A stretch of 33,890 nucleotides of DNA from Anaerolineales bacterium UBA4826 (GCA_002400365.1 DHFK01000161.1:3513-37402), one strand, 5' to 3'; positions 15,720 through 24,002 are shown, counted from the first letter of the stretch. A program made the numbers and translations. The notes: generated by a model not told the origin, from the letters alone.

Positions 15720-17165
15720 ATGAGAATTCTGCTCGTTTCCCCCGAATCCAAAGTGTGGAACTCGCGTGCGCACCTGCACAACGGCTTGGGCTATTTGGCG
15801 GGTTCGCTGCTGGCGAATGGCTATGCCGATGTGACTTTGCACGACGGCGCAGTAGAAGAGGTATCGGTCGCGCAAGCGCTCGACCGCGCGCTTGCCGAAA
15901 AGCGACCGTACGATATTGTCGGCGTTTCCGCGCCGACGGTCCTGATTACCCAAGCCTGGGAGGCGGCGCGCGAAGCCAAAGCGCGCGGCGCGGTCACGAT
16001 TCTCGGCGGTCCGCATCTCACGCTTCAGCCGGACGAGTCCATGCAAAAGCCCGAAGTGGACTTGGTCGTGCGCGGCGAGGGTGAGGACACGATCATTGAA
16101 ATCCTCCACATTCTGGAAGACGGCCAATCGGTCAACGACGCGCGACTCCGGCATATCCTGGGCTTGTCTTGGCGCGACGCGGCTGGCAAAGTCATCCACA
16201 ACCTTGATCGCCCGCTGCGTCCGGACCTCGACAACATTCCACTCCCGGCATATCAGCTCTTCAAGATCGAACGCTATACCAATTTGAACCCGCTGACGGA
16301 TGGGCTCGATCCGCACGCGCGCGCGTACACCGTCGTCACTTCGCGCGGCTGCCCGTACAAGTGCACCTACTGTTCCAAGCCGATCACCGGCGATACCTGG
16401 CGCGCGCGCTCGGTGGAGAATGTGGTCAAAGAATGGCGGATGCTCGTCCACGAATTCCGCGCGACCGAAATCGGGCTGACCGACGATATCTGGAATCTCG
16501 ATTTGAAACGCGCCAAGGCGCTGTGCCGCGCGTTGATTGACGCCAAGTTGAACACCGTGCCGTGGGTGACGATTCACGGAATGAAAGTGAATCATACCGA
16601 CCTCGAACTGTTCCAATTGATGAAAGCCGCGGGTTGCAAGCGCGTCGGCTTTGGCGTGGAAAGCGGCGACGAGCACATTTTGAAACGCGTCGTCAAAAAG
16701 TCGCAGACGTTCGATCAGGTGCGCGCGGCGTTCAAGCATGCGCGGCGCGCGGGCTTGCAGACGATGGGCTTTTTCATCTACGGAATGCCGGGCGAAACAG
16801 AAGCGACGATGGAAAAGACGACGCAACTCGCGCTCGAACTCGATCCCGATCTGGCAAACTTTATGATCGCCGCGCCGTATCCTGGCACAGAGTTGTGGAA
16901 GTTGGTTGAAAAGGAAGGCATTCTCTTCTCGCACAATTGGGACGACTATGCGATTCATTCCGACAAGGCGCATTTCCAAGTGGGCGATCTCACTGCTGAA
17001 CTCGTCGAGCGCAAATGGCACGAGGCGTACCGCCGTTTTTATTTTCGTCCGTCGCGTCTCGCGCGGCGCTTGATGATGCGCGACACGTGGCGCAACTTGC
17101 CGCAGCGCGCGCGCGATGCCGCGCGCTTCTTCCTCGGCGCGAAGGCGAGCGCGGGCGCGCGTTGA
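15720..17165 (+). CDS. B12-binding-type radical SAM protein (D)
   Basis: The 481-aa paralogue of gene B has the same order of blocks: MRILLVSPES, LGYLAGSLLANG, VGVSAPTVLITQA near 67, ILGGPHLTLQPDE near 94, GEGEDTI near 119, and the radical SAM motif at Cys211, Cys215 and Cys218 (TSRGCPYKCTYC). RVGFGVESGDEHIL, FFIYGMPGETEATM and APYPGTELWKLV follow, then the shared KWHEAYRRFYFRPSR C-terminal module. The start is ATG at 15720 with GGTGA four bases upstream. It heads a probable operon with the Uma2 relic (19 bases on), the coiled-coil gene, the PIN gene and radical SAM gene E. The reaction is unknown. Confidence 0.87.
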   Translation: MRILLVSPESKVWNSRAHLHNGLGYLAGSLLANGYADVTLHDGAVEEVSVAQALDRALAEKRPYDIVGVSAPTVLITQAWEAAREAKARGAVTILGGPHLTLQPDESMQKPEVDLVVRGEGEDTIIEILHILEDGQSVNDARLRHILGLSWRDAAGKVIHNLDRPLRPDLDNIPLPAYQLFKIERYTNLNPLTDGLDPHARAYTVVTSRGCPYKCTYCSKPITGDTWRARSVENVVKEWRMLVHEFRATEIGLTDDIWNLDLKRAKALCRALIDAKLNTVPWVTIHGMKVNHTDLELFQLMKAAGCKRVGFGVESGDEHILKRVVKKSQTFDQVRAAFKHARRAGLQTMGFFIYGMPGETEATMEKTTQLALELDPDLANFMIAAPYPGTELWKLVEKEGILFSHNWDDYAIHSDKAHFQVGDLTAELVERKWHEAYRRFYFRPSRLARRLMMRDTWRNLPQRARDAARFFLGAKASAGAR

Positions 17166-17184
17166 TCGCCAACGGAGGGTTCAC

Positions 17185-17782
17185 ATGATTAACCCAGCCA
17201 AACAGTTCGTCACACCGGAGGAATACCTGGCGCTGGAAGAAAAAGCCGACCACAAGAGCGAGTACTGTGATGGCGAGATCTTTGCGCTGGGGCGGGTCGG
17301 TCAACCACAATCAAATTGCGATTAATATCACCATGGCGCTATCTCAGCAATTTGCGCGCAAACCTTGTCGCGCCTTGATGAACGATGTCCGTTTGCACAT
17401 CAGTCGAAGCGGGTTGTACACCTACCCCGATGTGATGGTCGTTCGCGGCAAGATCGAATTTGTGCCAGGACGTGATGACACAGTGATGAATCCCATCGTG
17501 CTAGTCGAAGTATGGTCGGACTCCACCAAGTCGTACGATCGCGGCGAAAAGTTCGCGATGTATCGCCAGATTCCCACTCTGCAAGAGTACGTGATGATTG
17601 ACCAGACGCAACCCTACGTCGAGCATTTCCGCCGCGACGGACACTTTTGGGTACTTGAGACGCTGGAGCAAATGGATGCGATTCTGACTTTACCTTCTCT
17701 CCAATGTGAAATACCGTTGGCGGTGATGTACGAGAAGGTGGAATGGCAGAGCGAGGTGAACCATGTCAACGACCGCAGTTGA
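17185..17782 (+). pseudogene. Uma2-family (DUF820) nuclease gene with frameshift
   Basis: The first frame begins MINPAKQFVTPEEYLALEEK and runs through the family's CDGEIFAL; the next frame continues GGSVNHNQIAINI. Removing one G from the GGGG at 17289-17292 joins them into FALGGSVNHNQ, exactly the Uma2 consensus. The remainder shows YTYPDVMVV, IVLVEVWSDSTKSYDRGEKF and YVMIDQ, the PD-(D/E)XK-like core. The restored protein would be about 198 aa, normal for Uma2. GGAGGG precedes the ATG at 17185. The lesion is in a homopolymer, so a sequencing error is possible. Its 3' end overlaps the next gene by 20 bases. Uma2 genes are numerous in Chloroflexota and cyanobacteria; their role is unclear. Confidence 0.8.
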
Positions 17783-18098
17783 ATTGAAACGCATGCAAAC
17801 GCAAATCAAGAAACTGGAAACCGCCGTCGCGCAGATGCAGCGCGCGCTGCGCGAACGCGGCGTCCTGCCCGCAAGCGCGCGCGCGCCCTCGCGCCAAGCC
17901 AGGTTGTCTGAGCATGAGAGGGTGCAGGAGATGCTGCGTCAGGCGGGGATGCTGGCGGAATTGACGCCAGAGGAGAAGGCGCGCGCGGCGCGCTGGCGTG
18001 CGTTACCTGAGGAAGAAAAGAAACAGATCTGGGATGAGTTCTTCAATCTGAAACTCGACAAACCGCTATCGGACATCATCATCGAAAACAGGCGGTAA
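17763..18098 (+). CDS. Coiled-coil protein, possible antitoxin of the PIN gene
   Basis: The 111-aa product has an N-terminal coiled coil (ELKRMQTQIKKLETAVAQMQ, residues 7-26, and on to about 33). A basic Ala/Pro-Arg linker follows (ASARAPSRQARLSEHERVQE), then an acidic helical part (LTPEEKARAARWRALPEEEK) and a hydrophobic tail. No known antitoxin DNA-binding domain is seen. Its place, overlapping the Uma2 gene and four bases before a PIN-domain gene, is where a VapB-type antitoxin would be, and the C-terminal helices could cover a PIN active site. That role is inferred from position only. Confidence 0.6.
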   Translation: MSTTAVELKRMQTQIKKLETAVAQMQRALRERGVLPASARAPSRQARLSEHERVQEMLRQAGMLAELTPEEKARAARWRALPEEEKKQIWDEFFNLKLDKPLSDIIIENRR

Positions 18099-18102
18099 TC
18101 TC

Positions 18103-18591
18103 ATGACGATTTACTATTGCGATGCAAGCGCGGCTGTCAAGTACTTTCATCAGGAACCTGGAACAACTTGGGTCAGGCGCATTGCCGATGAACTTACAAA
18201 CGAGGGGCATCACGCCAACGAGATTTGCCTCGCTGAGGTCAGCCGTGTTGAAGTGCCAGCCGCTTTTGCAATTCTGGCGCGGACGCAGCAAATCAGCATC
18301 CGAATCCGTGATTCGATGTACGACGCGTTTCTGCAAAAGATGGAAGGCGAATTTCAGTCGTTGCGTCTAACTCCCGGCATTATCCGCCGCGCTGGGGAAT
18401 TGACACAAAAGCATCCACTGAAGGCTTATGACGCGGTTCAACTTGCTGTCGCGCTCAATTTCGGCGAGTGGCTAAGAGAGCAAGGTCTTCCCCTAACTTT
18501 TGTCAGTGGCGACGACACCTTGCTCCAAGCCGCCCGCGCCGAAGGCATGGCAACCGAGAATCCATTTGATCACAGCGACCTGGACGCATGA
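18103..18591 (+). CDS. PIN-domain ribonuclease, VapC-like toxin
   Basis: The 162-aa product starts MTIYYCDASAAVKYF, giving the first acidic residue of the PIN site (Asp7). A Glu in LAEVSRVEV near 48, Asp in LKAYDAVQLA near 110, and Asp-Asp in FVSGDDTLLQAA near 138 complete the four-acid metal site, so the nuclease looks intact. The length is at the upper end for VapC. The ATG is four bases after the previous stop. Its own stop overlaps the start of radical SAM gene E as ATGA (18588-18591), which suggests translational coupling of the toxin-like gene with the radical SAM gene. The target RNA is unknown. Confidence 0.82.
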   Translation: MTIYYCDASAAVKYFHQEPGTTWVRRIADELTNEGHHANEICLAEVSRVEVPAAFAILARTQQISIRIRDSMYDAFLQKMEGEFQSLRLTPGIIRRAGELTQKHPLKAYDAVQLAVALNFGEWLREQGLPLTFVSGDDTLLQAARAEGMATENPFDHSDLDA

Positions 18592-19766
18592 TCGCATCCC
18601 TCCTCCCCCAAATCCCCCTCTACTGGTCCTTCTACCGCTTCGGCTTTCCCAAACTCTTGCCGTTCAGCATCGTCGTCAGCGTTTCGTATCGCTGCAACAG
18701 CAAATGCCGCACGTGCGACGTGTGGCGCAAGCCGAACGATGACTTGACGCTCGACGAGTGGACGCGCGTGTTTCAGCGTATCGGGCGTGGACCGATCTAC
18801 TTGACCTTCACTGGCGGTGAGCCGTTCCTGCGTAAGGATTTGCCTGAGATGGTGATCGCCGCGTACCAGCATTGTCAGCCGGAATACATCACGATTCCGA
18901 CGAACGGCATTCTGACGCAGCGCATCGCGGAAGGCGTCGCGAAAATTTGCGCGAGCGCGCCCCAATCGCGTATCGGCATCAACCTCTCGCTCGACGGCAT
19001 TGGCGCGGAACACGACGACATTCGCCTCGTCCCCGGCAATTGGGAGAAAGCGATGGCGACGTGGCAGCAACTCAACGAATTGAAAAACGAATACACGAAT
19101 CTGGTGTTGAGCATCCACACCGTCATCTCGCAATTCAACATCAAACGTTTCCGCGAGACCTACGCGGGCTTGCAACCGCTTGCGCCCGATTCGTACATCA
19201 CCGAAGTTGCCGAAGAGCGTGTCGAACTCGACACCGTGGGCTTGAACATCACGCCGATGGCGCGCGAGTACGCGCCGATCGCCGATTTCCTCAGCGCTCA
19301 CGCACACGCGACGCCGGCGCGTGGCTTGGCGCGCGTCACACAATCGTTCCGCGCGCGGTACTACCAAATGGCAAAGCGCACGCTCATCGAACAGCGGCAA
19401 ATCATTCCGTGCTTTGCGGGCTGGGCAAGTGGGCATATCGCGCCAAACGGCGACGTGTGGTCGTGTTGCATTCGCGCGGAACCAGTCGGTAACCTACGCA
19501 ATGCGAATTACGATTTACGTCCGATCTGGTTCGAACAAGTGGGGACGATGAGGAACTTGCGGCGCAGCATCGCGGCGGGGGAGTGCGCGTGTCCGATGGC
19601 AAACGCGTCGTACGCGAATATGCTGCTGCATCCGCCAACACTGTGGCAAGTCGCGCGTGAGTTGCTCACGCGACCGAATGTGCCGTTGGAAAAACATGCG
19701 GATCTGATGAGGAACGAGGTCGAGGGGTCGCGAACTCAGTACGCCAAGAAATCGGGCGAACAATAG
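18588..19766 (+). CDS. Radical SAM protein with SPASM-like C-terminus (E)
   Basis: The 392-aa product has no B12 domain. The cluster motif is near the N-terminus (Cys36, Cys40 and Cys43 in SYRCNSKCRTCDVW). YLTFTGGEPFLRKDL near 66-80 is the SAM-binding GGEP block, and IGINLSLDGIG near 128 is also typical. The C-terminal region has CFAGWASGHIAPNGDVWSCC near 275-294, then VGNLR, then CACPMANASY, a SPASM/twitch-like pattern with enough Cys for an auxiliary Fe-S cluster. That places it with peptide- or small-molecule-modifying enzymes. The N-terminal leader is hydrophobic (LPQIPLYWSFYRFGF). The start codon overlaps the PIN gene stop. Its 3' end overlaps the convergent Vps62-like gene by 31 bases. 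Confidence 0.85.
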   Translation: MIASLLPQIPLYWSFYRFGFPKLLPFSIVVSVSYRCNSKCRTCDVWRKPNDDLTLDEWTRVFQRIGRGPIYLTFTGGEPFLRKDLPEMVIAAYQHCQPEYITIPTNGILTQRIAEGVAKICASAPQSRIGINLSLDGIGAEHDDIRLVPGNWEKAMATWQQLNELKNEYTNLVLSIHTVISQFNIKRFRETYAGLQPLAPDSYITEVAEERVELDTVGLNITPMAREYAPIADFLSAHAHATPARGLARVTQSFRARYYQMAKRTLIEQRQIIPCFAGWASGHIAPNGDVWSCCIRAEPVGNLRNANYDLRPIWFEQVGTMRNLRRSIAAGECACPMANASYANMLLHPPTLWQVARELLTRPNVPLEKHADLMRNEVEGSRTQYAKKSGEQ

Positions 19767-20830
19767 CGCTCCATCCACGCGAAAGGATTGTGCCATTTCA
19801 ATCCTTTGTGACTGGGACCGCGGGGACCGCCGTAAATCAACCCGCCCATCAGCCGGACGCCCCACGTGCCTGGAAACGCCAGCCACTTGACGTGTTGCCA
19901 CGCCGGATCGTCTGGATCGGCGGGCCCGATTGGGTTAGGCAACAACTCGACGCGCGGCGCGATCGGTTGATCCGCGCGGCTGTCTGCCACGCGATCCACG
20001 CGGGTGGTGGACACATCTACCTGCAAGCGCAAGCCCAGCACCGGAATGATGAAACCCGGCACGGTCGTCACATAGCCCAAATCAACGTGCTGGAAATACG
20101 ATGCGTGCGAACCGGCGGCGACGAACACGAGCGGATGCGTTCTGCCCGCGCCCGCGCATTCGACTTCTGTCCAATGCCGGCGCTTGCCGGTCTCGTGCGC
20201 GTAATAACTCGCGCCGACAGCCGCATAGTCCGCGCGGTCGCGACGCAGAAAGACGCAGATGCCTTCCCAGTCGCCCTCGTGCTGATTCGCCCAATCGTCA
20301 TAGTAGTAGCAAAACCAATACTGGATCGCTACATCATCGGCGGCGGCGTTTTCCGGCTTGAAGAATGGGCGGCCTACTTCGTTGGAATCTGGCGGCGAGT
20401 CTTTGCCGAGCGCAGCGGCGCTTTGGGATGCGGCGTACGCTTCGGCGCGAGTGCGCGCGCAGGCGTAGATCGTCAACGGAAAACGCTCTCTGCCGGCTCG
20501 TCCATCGCGATCGGCTGCGCCGAGGATGTCAAAGTACGATTGCCAGGCACGGTCGGGATTCGGCAGCGGTTTGCCCAACAGGATCAACTGCGCCGTCGAA
20601 CTCGCGCAGTCGGCGAGTGTATCCAGCGCAGCCGGTTGGCGCGGTTGGAAAGCGCCGGTGGCGATGACGCCGCGTTCCAATAAAGGTCCGATGCCGCGCG
20701 GGTGATAGTCGCCGATGTTCTTGTCTTCTTTGCCCGGTCGGCTCAGATTCTGTTGTTCGGGAAACAAGACCAGCCGCGGCGCAAAGCGTTGCGCCAATTC
20801 GGTTCGTTCTTCCCACGTAAGAGTTGGCAT
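19736..20830 (-). CDS. Vps62-related protein
   Basis: The 364-aa product has the blocks of the Vps62/DUF946 group known from fungi, plants and scattered bacteria. These are RFAPRLVLFPEQ near residue 15, the aromatic IQYWFCYYYDDW near 170 followed by HEGDWEGICVFL, VFVAAGSHASYF near 230-241, FPGTWGVRL near 325, and GPRGPSHKGLKW near 340. No signal peptide or membrane segment is seen. The molecular function of the bacterial members is not known. The start is ATG at 20830 with a G-rich Shine-Dalgarno (AGGGGG). It is the last gene of a minus-strand set behind the MoaD-MoaE fusion, 12 bases away, so it is probably co-transcribed. Its end overlaps the plus-strand radical SAM gene. Confidence 0.78.
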   Translation of the reverse strand: MPTLTWEERTELAQRFAPRLVLFPEQQNLSRPGKEDKNIGDYHPRGIGPLLERGVIATGAFQPRQPAALDTLADCASSTAQLILLGKPLPNPDRAWQSYFDILGAADRDGRAGRERFPLTIYACARTRAEAYAASQSAAALGKDSPPDSNEVGRPFFKPENAAADDVAIQYWFCYYYDDWANQHEGDWEGICVFLRRDRADYAAVGASYYAHETGKRRHWTEVECAGAGRTHPLVFVAAGSHASYFQHVDLGYVTTVPGFIIPVLGLRLQVDVSTTRVDRVADSRADQPIAPRVELLPNPIGPADPDDPAWQHVKWLAFPGTWGVRLMGGLIYGGPRGPSHKGLKWHNPFAWMERYCSPDFLAY

Positions 20831-20842
20831 CGTCGTCCCCCT

Positions 20843-21664
20843 CTAACGCGCGCGCGCGCTTTCTCGCGCGATCGCTTCCGCTTTCTCCGGCGGCATCTCG
20901 CCCGCGATCGGTCCCTCGACCCAGTGTTCGCCGTCCGACGCAAATTCCTTTTTCCACACCGGCAGAATCGCCTTGATCCGTTCGATGGCATAACGCGACG
21001 CGGCGTACGCTTCCGCGCGATGCGGCGCGGCGACGGCAATGACTAGACTCGCTTCCCCTATTTTCAATCTCCCGACTCGATGCGCGATCGCGACGCGCAC
21101 CTCTGCCCAGCGATCCTTGATCTCGGCGATAATGTCGCGCAGCGATTGCTCTGCCATCGCCGGGTACGCCTCGTACTCCAAATACTTGACCGACTTGCCA
21201 TGCGCGTTGTCGCGCACGACGCCGCCAAAGGTGACGATCGCGCCCGCGCCGGGAAATGCCACGCGCCGGACGAGCGCGCCCAAATCCAACGGCTTGCGCG
21301 TGATGATTGCTTCTCTGCCCCGCGAATCACGCGAATCATCGCGAATCTTTTTCCCCATGCGCGGAATTCGCGATGGTTTGTGGGCGGAGGGTTTTACGTT
21401 TTTCGTTTCACGTTTTGATTGCGCGCCCCCGCTCACCGGCGGCAAGAATCCCACCTCGTCGCCAGCGTGCAAAACGTGATCGGGCTTGACCAGTTTCTGG
21501 TTGACCGCGTACGCTGCACGAACCCCCGCGGCGGCGCGTGGGCTACGCGACGCGTATGTTTCCCACAGTTGCTCGACGGTCACGCCTTCCGCGATTTCTT
21601 TCCACTCGGTTTTCACGCCGACCATTTCGCGAAAGATCGCAAAGAACTTGACATGAACTCGCAC
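20843..21664 (-). CDS. MoaD-MoaE fusion, molybdopterin synthase
   Basis: The 273-aa product joins both subunits of molybdopterin synthase, which adds sulfur to cyclic pyranopterin monophosphate. Residues 1-80 are MoaD (VKFFAIFREMVG, then HAGDEVGFLPPVSGG), ending in the Gly79-Gly80 that must be free to carry the thiocarboxylate. Residues 81-118 are a basic linker. MoaE follows, with IVTFGGVVRDNAHGK, YLEYEAYPAMAE, HRVGRLKIGEASLVIAV and the catalytic KAILPVWKKE near 238. The start is GTG at 21664 with AAGGG upstream; the longer frame would run through the pnp terminator. Other MoaD-MoaE fusions (mycobacterial MoaX) are known to be cut after the diglycine, so processing is expected. The linker is encoded by dispersed-repeat DNA. 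Confidence 0.9.
   Translation of the reverse strand: MRVHVKFFAIFREMVGVKTEWKEIAEGVTVEQLWETYASRSPRAAAGVRAAYAVNQKLVKPDHVLHAGDEVGFLPPVSGGAQSKRETKNVKPSAHKPSRIPRMGKKIRDDSRDSRGREAIITRKPLDLGALVRRVAFPGAGAIVTFGGVVRDNAHGKSVKYLEYEAYPAMAEQSLRDIIAEIKDRWAEVRVAIAHRVGRLKIGEASLVIAVAAPHRAEAYAASRYAIERIKAILPVWKKEFASDGEHWVEGPIAGEMPPEKAEAIARESARAR
21316..21422. repeat. Repeat DNA forming the MoaD-MoaE linker
   Basis: CCGCGAATCACGCGAAT at 21320-21336 exactly matches the complement of 15379-15395. A third CGCGAATC follows, then an iterated TTTACG/TTTCACG stretch at about 21395-21418. All of it is translated in frame between MoaD and MoaE (KRETKNVKPSAHK, then IRDDSRDSRGRE). Confidence 0.7.
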
Positions 21665-21699
21665 GGTGATAGCCCTTGTGACAGAGTGTTCTCCAGGAC

Positions 21700-21733
21700 A
21701 AAAAGGGCTGTCGCGCAATTTGCGGACAGCCCT
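21700..21733 (-). terminator. Rho-independent terminator of pnp
   Basis: On the minus strand AGGGCTGTC (21733-21725) and GACAGCCCT (21712-21704) form a 9-bp stem around CGCAAATTGCGC. A run of T follows (21704-21700, then G). It lies 16 bases after the pnp stop and ahead of the moaDE start. Confidence 0.85.
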
Positions 21734-21748
21734 CGGACTCATCCCATC

Positions 21749-24001
21749 TTAACGTCGTGAACGAAAACCGCTGCGGCTGCCGCGATCGCTCGGATGACTG
21801 CGAGCATCGTCGCGCGGTCGTCGGTCACGGTCGCCGCCGCGCGCATAGCCGCCGCGTCCGCCGCGCTCACCTCCGCCGCCGCGTCCGCCGCGATCGCGTT
21901 CGAGCGCTTGCTCGACGGTCCAACCCTCGAGTACGGCTTGGCGCGAGAGCCGAATCTTGCCGGCGTCGTCAATCGCCGTGACCATGACCATGATCTCGTC
22001 GCCCAGTTTCACGACGTCGCGGACATTCTTGACCGGGAACTCAGCCAGTTGCGAGACATGCACCATGCCATCCACGCCCGGCGCGAGTTCGACGAACACG
22101 CCATAGTCCTCGACGCGGACGACTTTGCCGGTGTAGATGCTGCCCACTTTGGGCGATTCGGTCATGCCGCGAATGCGCTCCACGGCCAGCAGCGTGCCCT
22201 CGCGGTTGGTCGAGGCAATGAACACGGTGCCGTCTTCCTCGATGTCCACTTTGACGCCAAACTCTTCCTGGATTTTGCGGACGTTCTTGCCGCCCGGTCC
22301 AATCAGCGCGCCGATCTTCTCCGGGTCAATCTTGGTCGTCATGATGCGCGGCGCGTACTGCGAAATATCGGTGCGCGGCTCCGGCATCACTTGGAGCATT
22401 TTGTCGAGGATGAAGAGACGCGCGTCGCGCGCTTGCATCAGGGCTTTGTGCAAGAGATCCGGCGGGACGCCCTGCAACTTTAGATCGAGTTGCAGCGCGG
22501 TGATCCCTTGCGCGGTGCCGGCGACTTTGAAATCCATATCGCCGAGAAAATCTTCCATGCCGATGATGTCGGTGAGGATCGCGGCGCGCTCGCCTTCCGT
22601 GATAAGCCCCATCGCGACGCCGGCGACCGGCGCTTTGATCGGCACGCCGGCGTCCATCAGCGCCAGCGTCGAGCCGCACACGCTCGCCATCGAAGTCGAG
22701 CCGTTGGACGACATCACTTCGGAGACCAGCCGGATAGTGTAGGGAAATTCCGCTTCGTCTGGAATCACTTCGGCGAGCGCGCGTTCCGCGAGCGCGCCGT
22801 GCCCGATTTCGCGGCGCCCCGGTCCGCGCGAGGAGCGCGCTTCGCCGACCGAGTACGGCGGAAAGTTATAGTGGTGCATGTAGCGTTTTTCGTCTTCCGG
22901 CGAAAGTGAGTCAATCGTTTGCGATTCGCTTGGCATACCGAGGGTCGCGATCGTCAGCACCTGAGTCTCACCGCGCGTGAACAAACCGGAGCCGTGCGCG
23001 CGCGGGAGCAAGCCGGTTTCGCACACGATCGGGCGAATCGTCGTGCAATCGCGTCCGTCGGCGCGGCGACCTTCGTTCAACACCAGCGCGCGCAGTTCGG
23101 ATTTGACTTGGTAATCGAACGCTTCGGCGACGTCGAGGGGGTCGTGGATACCGACGAACGCTTGGATCAGTTCTTGCTTGAGCGCGTCGAGCGCTTCGTT
23201 GCGTTCCGATTTCACGCCGCGTTCTTTGATCGTCGCGGTGATGCGTCCGTCGAGTTTCGCTTTGACGGCGGCTCGTAGTTCGTCGCTCAAAACGTGGAGC
23301 GGAAACTGTTTCTTGGCTTTGCCAAGTTCGGCGCGCATTTTCTCTTGCAGTTCGATGACGGTTTGCATCGCCGCGTGACCCTGTTGCAGCGCGTCGAGCA
23401 TGAGTTCTTCGGTCACTTCACTGGCGCCGGCTTCGACCATGATGACGGCTTCTTTGGTGCCGGCGAGACGCAGGTCGAGGATGGATTTCTCCATCTCGCT
23501 CGAAGTGGGATTGAACGCGAGTTTGCCGTCAAGATAGCCCACCCGGACTGCGCCGACCGGTCCGTTGAACGGGATGTCGCTGATCGTCAGCGCAGCGGAC
23601 GCGCCGATGATCGCCAGGATGTCAATATAGTGTTCTTGGTCGGCGCTGAGCGCAGTGATGACAATGTTGACGTCATTGCGGAATCCTTTGGGGAATAGCG
23701 GGCGCAGGGGACGGTCGGTGAGACGGCAGAGCAAGATCGCGTTTTCGCCGGGACGACCTTCGCGTTTGAAAAAGCCGCCGGGGATTTTGCCTGCCGCGTA
23801 GAGCCGCTCTTCATAGTCAACGGTGAGCGGGAAAAAGTCCACGCCGGGGCGTGGTTCGTTCGCGCCGGTCGCGGTCGCGAGGATCACGGTATCGCCGTGA
23901 CGGACGGTGACCGCGCCGTTTGCCTGTCCAGCCAGTTTGCCGGTCTCGATCGTGATCTGGCCATCGCCGAACGCGGTCGAGAATGTGTGTGTGTCGTTCA
24001 T
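21749..24001 (-). CDS. pnp: Polynucleotide phosphorylase
   Basis: Phosphorolytic 3'-5' exoribonuclease of RNA decay. The 750-aa product has two RNase PH domains (about 10-140 and 315-460, the second with GPGRREIGHGALAERAL and the active-site block DIIGMEDFLGDMDFKVAGT), a KH domain near 555-610 (IGALIGPGGKNVRKI), and an S1 domain near 620-690 (GKVVRVEDYGVFVELAPGVD). It ends in an Arg/Gly-rich tail of about 50 residues that is longer than usual and RGG-like, a likely extra RNA contact. The start is ATG at 24001 with GGAGGTCA just before it. That site has a perfect complement upstream in the leader (see the repeat at 24003-24124). It follows rpsO, the conserved order. Confidence 0.96.
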   Translation of the reverse strand: MNDTHTFSTAFGDGQITIETGKLAGQANGAVTVRHGDTVILATATGANEPRPGVDFFPLTVDYEERLYAAGKIPGGFFKREGRPGENAILLCRLTDRPLRPLFPKGFRNDVNIVITALSADQEHYIDILAIIGASAALTISDIPFNGPVGAVRVGYLDGKLAFNPTSSEMEKSILDLRLAGTKEAVIMVEAGASEVTEELMLDALQQGHAAMQTVIELQEKMRAELGKAKKQFPLHVLSDELRAAVKAKLDGRITATIKERGVKSERNEALDALKQELIQAFVGIHDPLDVAEAFDYQVKSELRALVLNEGRRADGRDCTTIRPIVCETGLLPRAHGSGLFTRGETQVLTIATLGMPSESQTIDSLSPEDEKRYMHHYNFPPYSVGEARSSRGPGRREIGHGALAERALAEVIPDEAEFPYTIRLVSEVMSSNGSTSMASVCGSTLALMDAGVPIKAPVAGVAMGLITEGERAAILTDIIGMEDFLGDMDFKVAGTAQGITALQLDLKLQGVPPDLLHKALMQARDARLFILDKMLQVMPEPRTDISQYAPRIMTTKIDPEKIGALIGPGGKNVRKIQEEFGVKVDIEEDGTVFIASTNREGTLLAVERIRGMTESPKVGSIYTGKVVRVEDYGVFVELAPGVDGMVHVSQLAEFPVKNVRDVVKLGDEIMVMVTAIDDAGKIRLSRQAVLEGWTVEQALERDRGGRGGGGERGGRGGYARGGDRDRRPRDDARSHPSDRGSRSGFRSRR

Positions 24002-24002
24002 G

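Noticed and set aside
19485..19515. Iterated-looking DNA (CTACGCAATGCGAATTACG) in radical SAM gene E
   Set aside because: The encoded VGNLRNANYD fits the normal SPASM-region pattern, so no insertion is needed to explain it.
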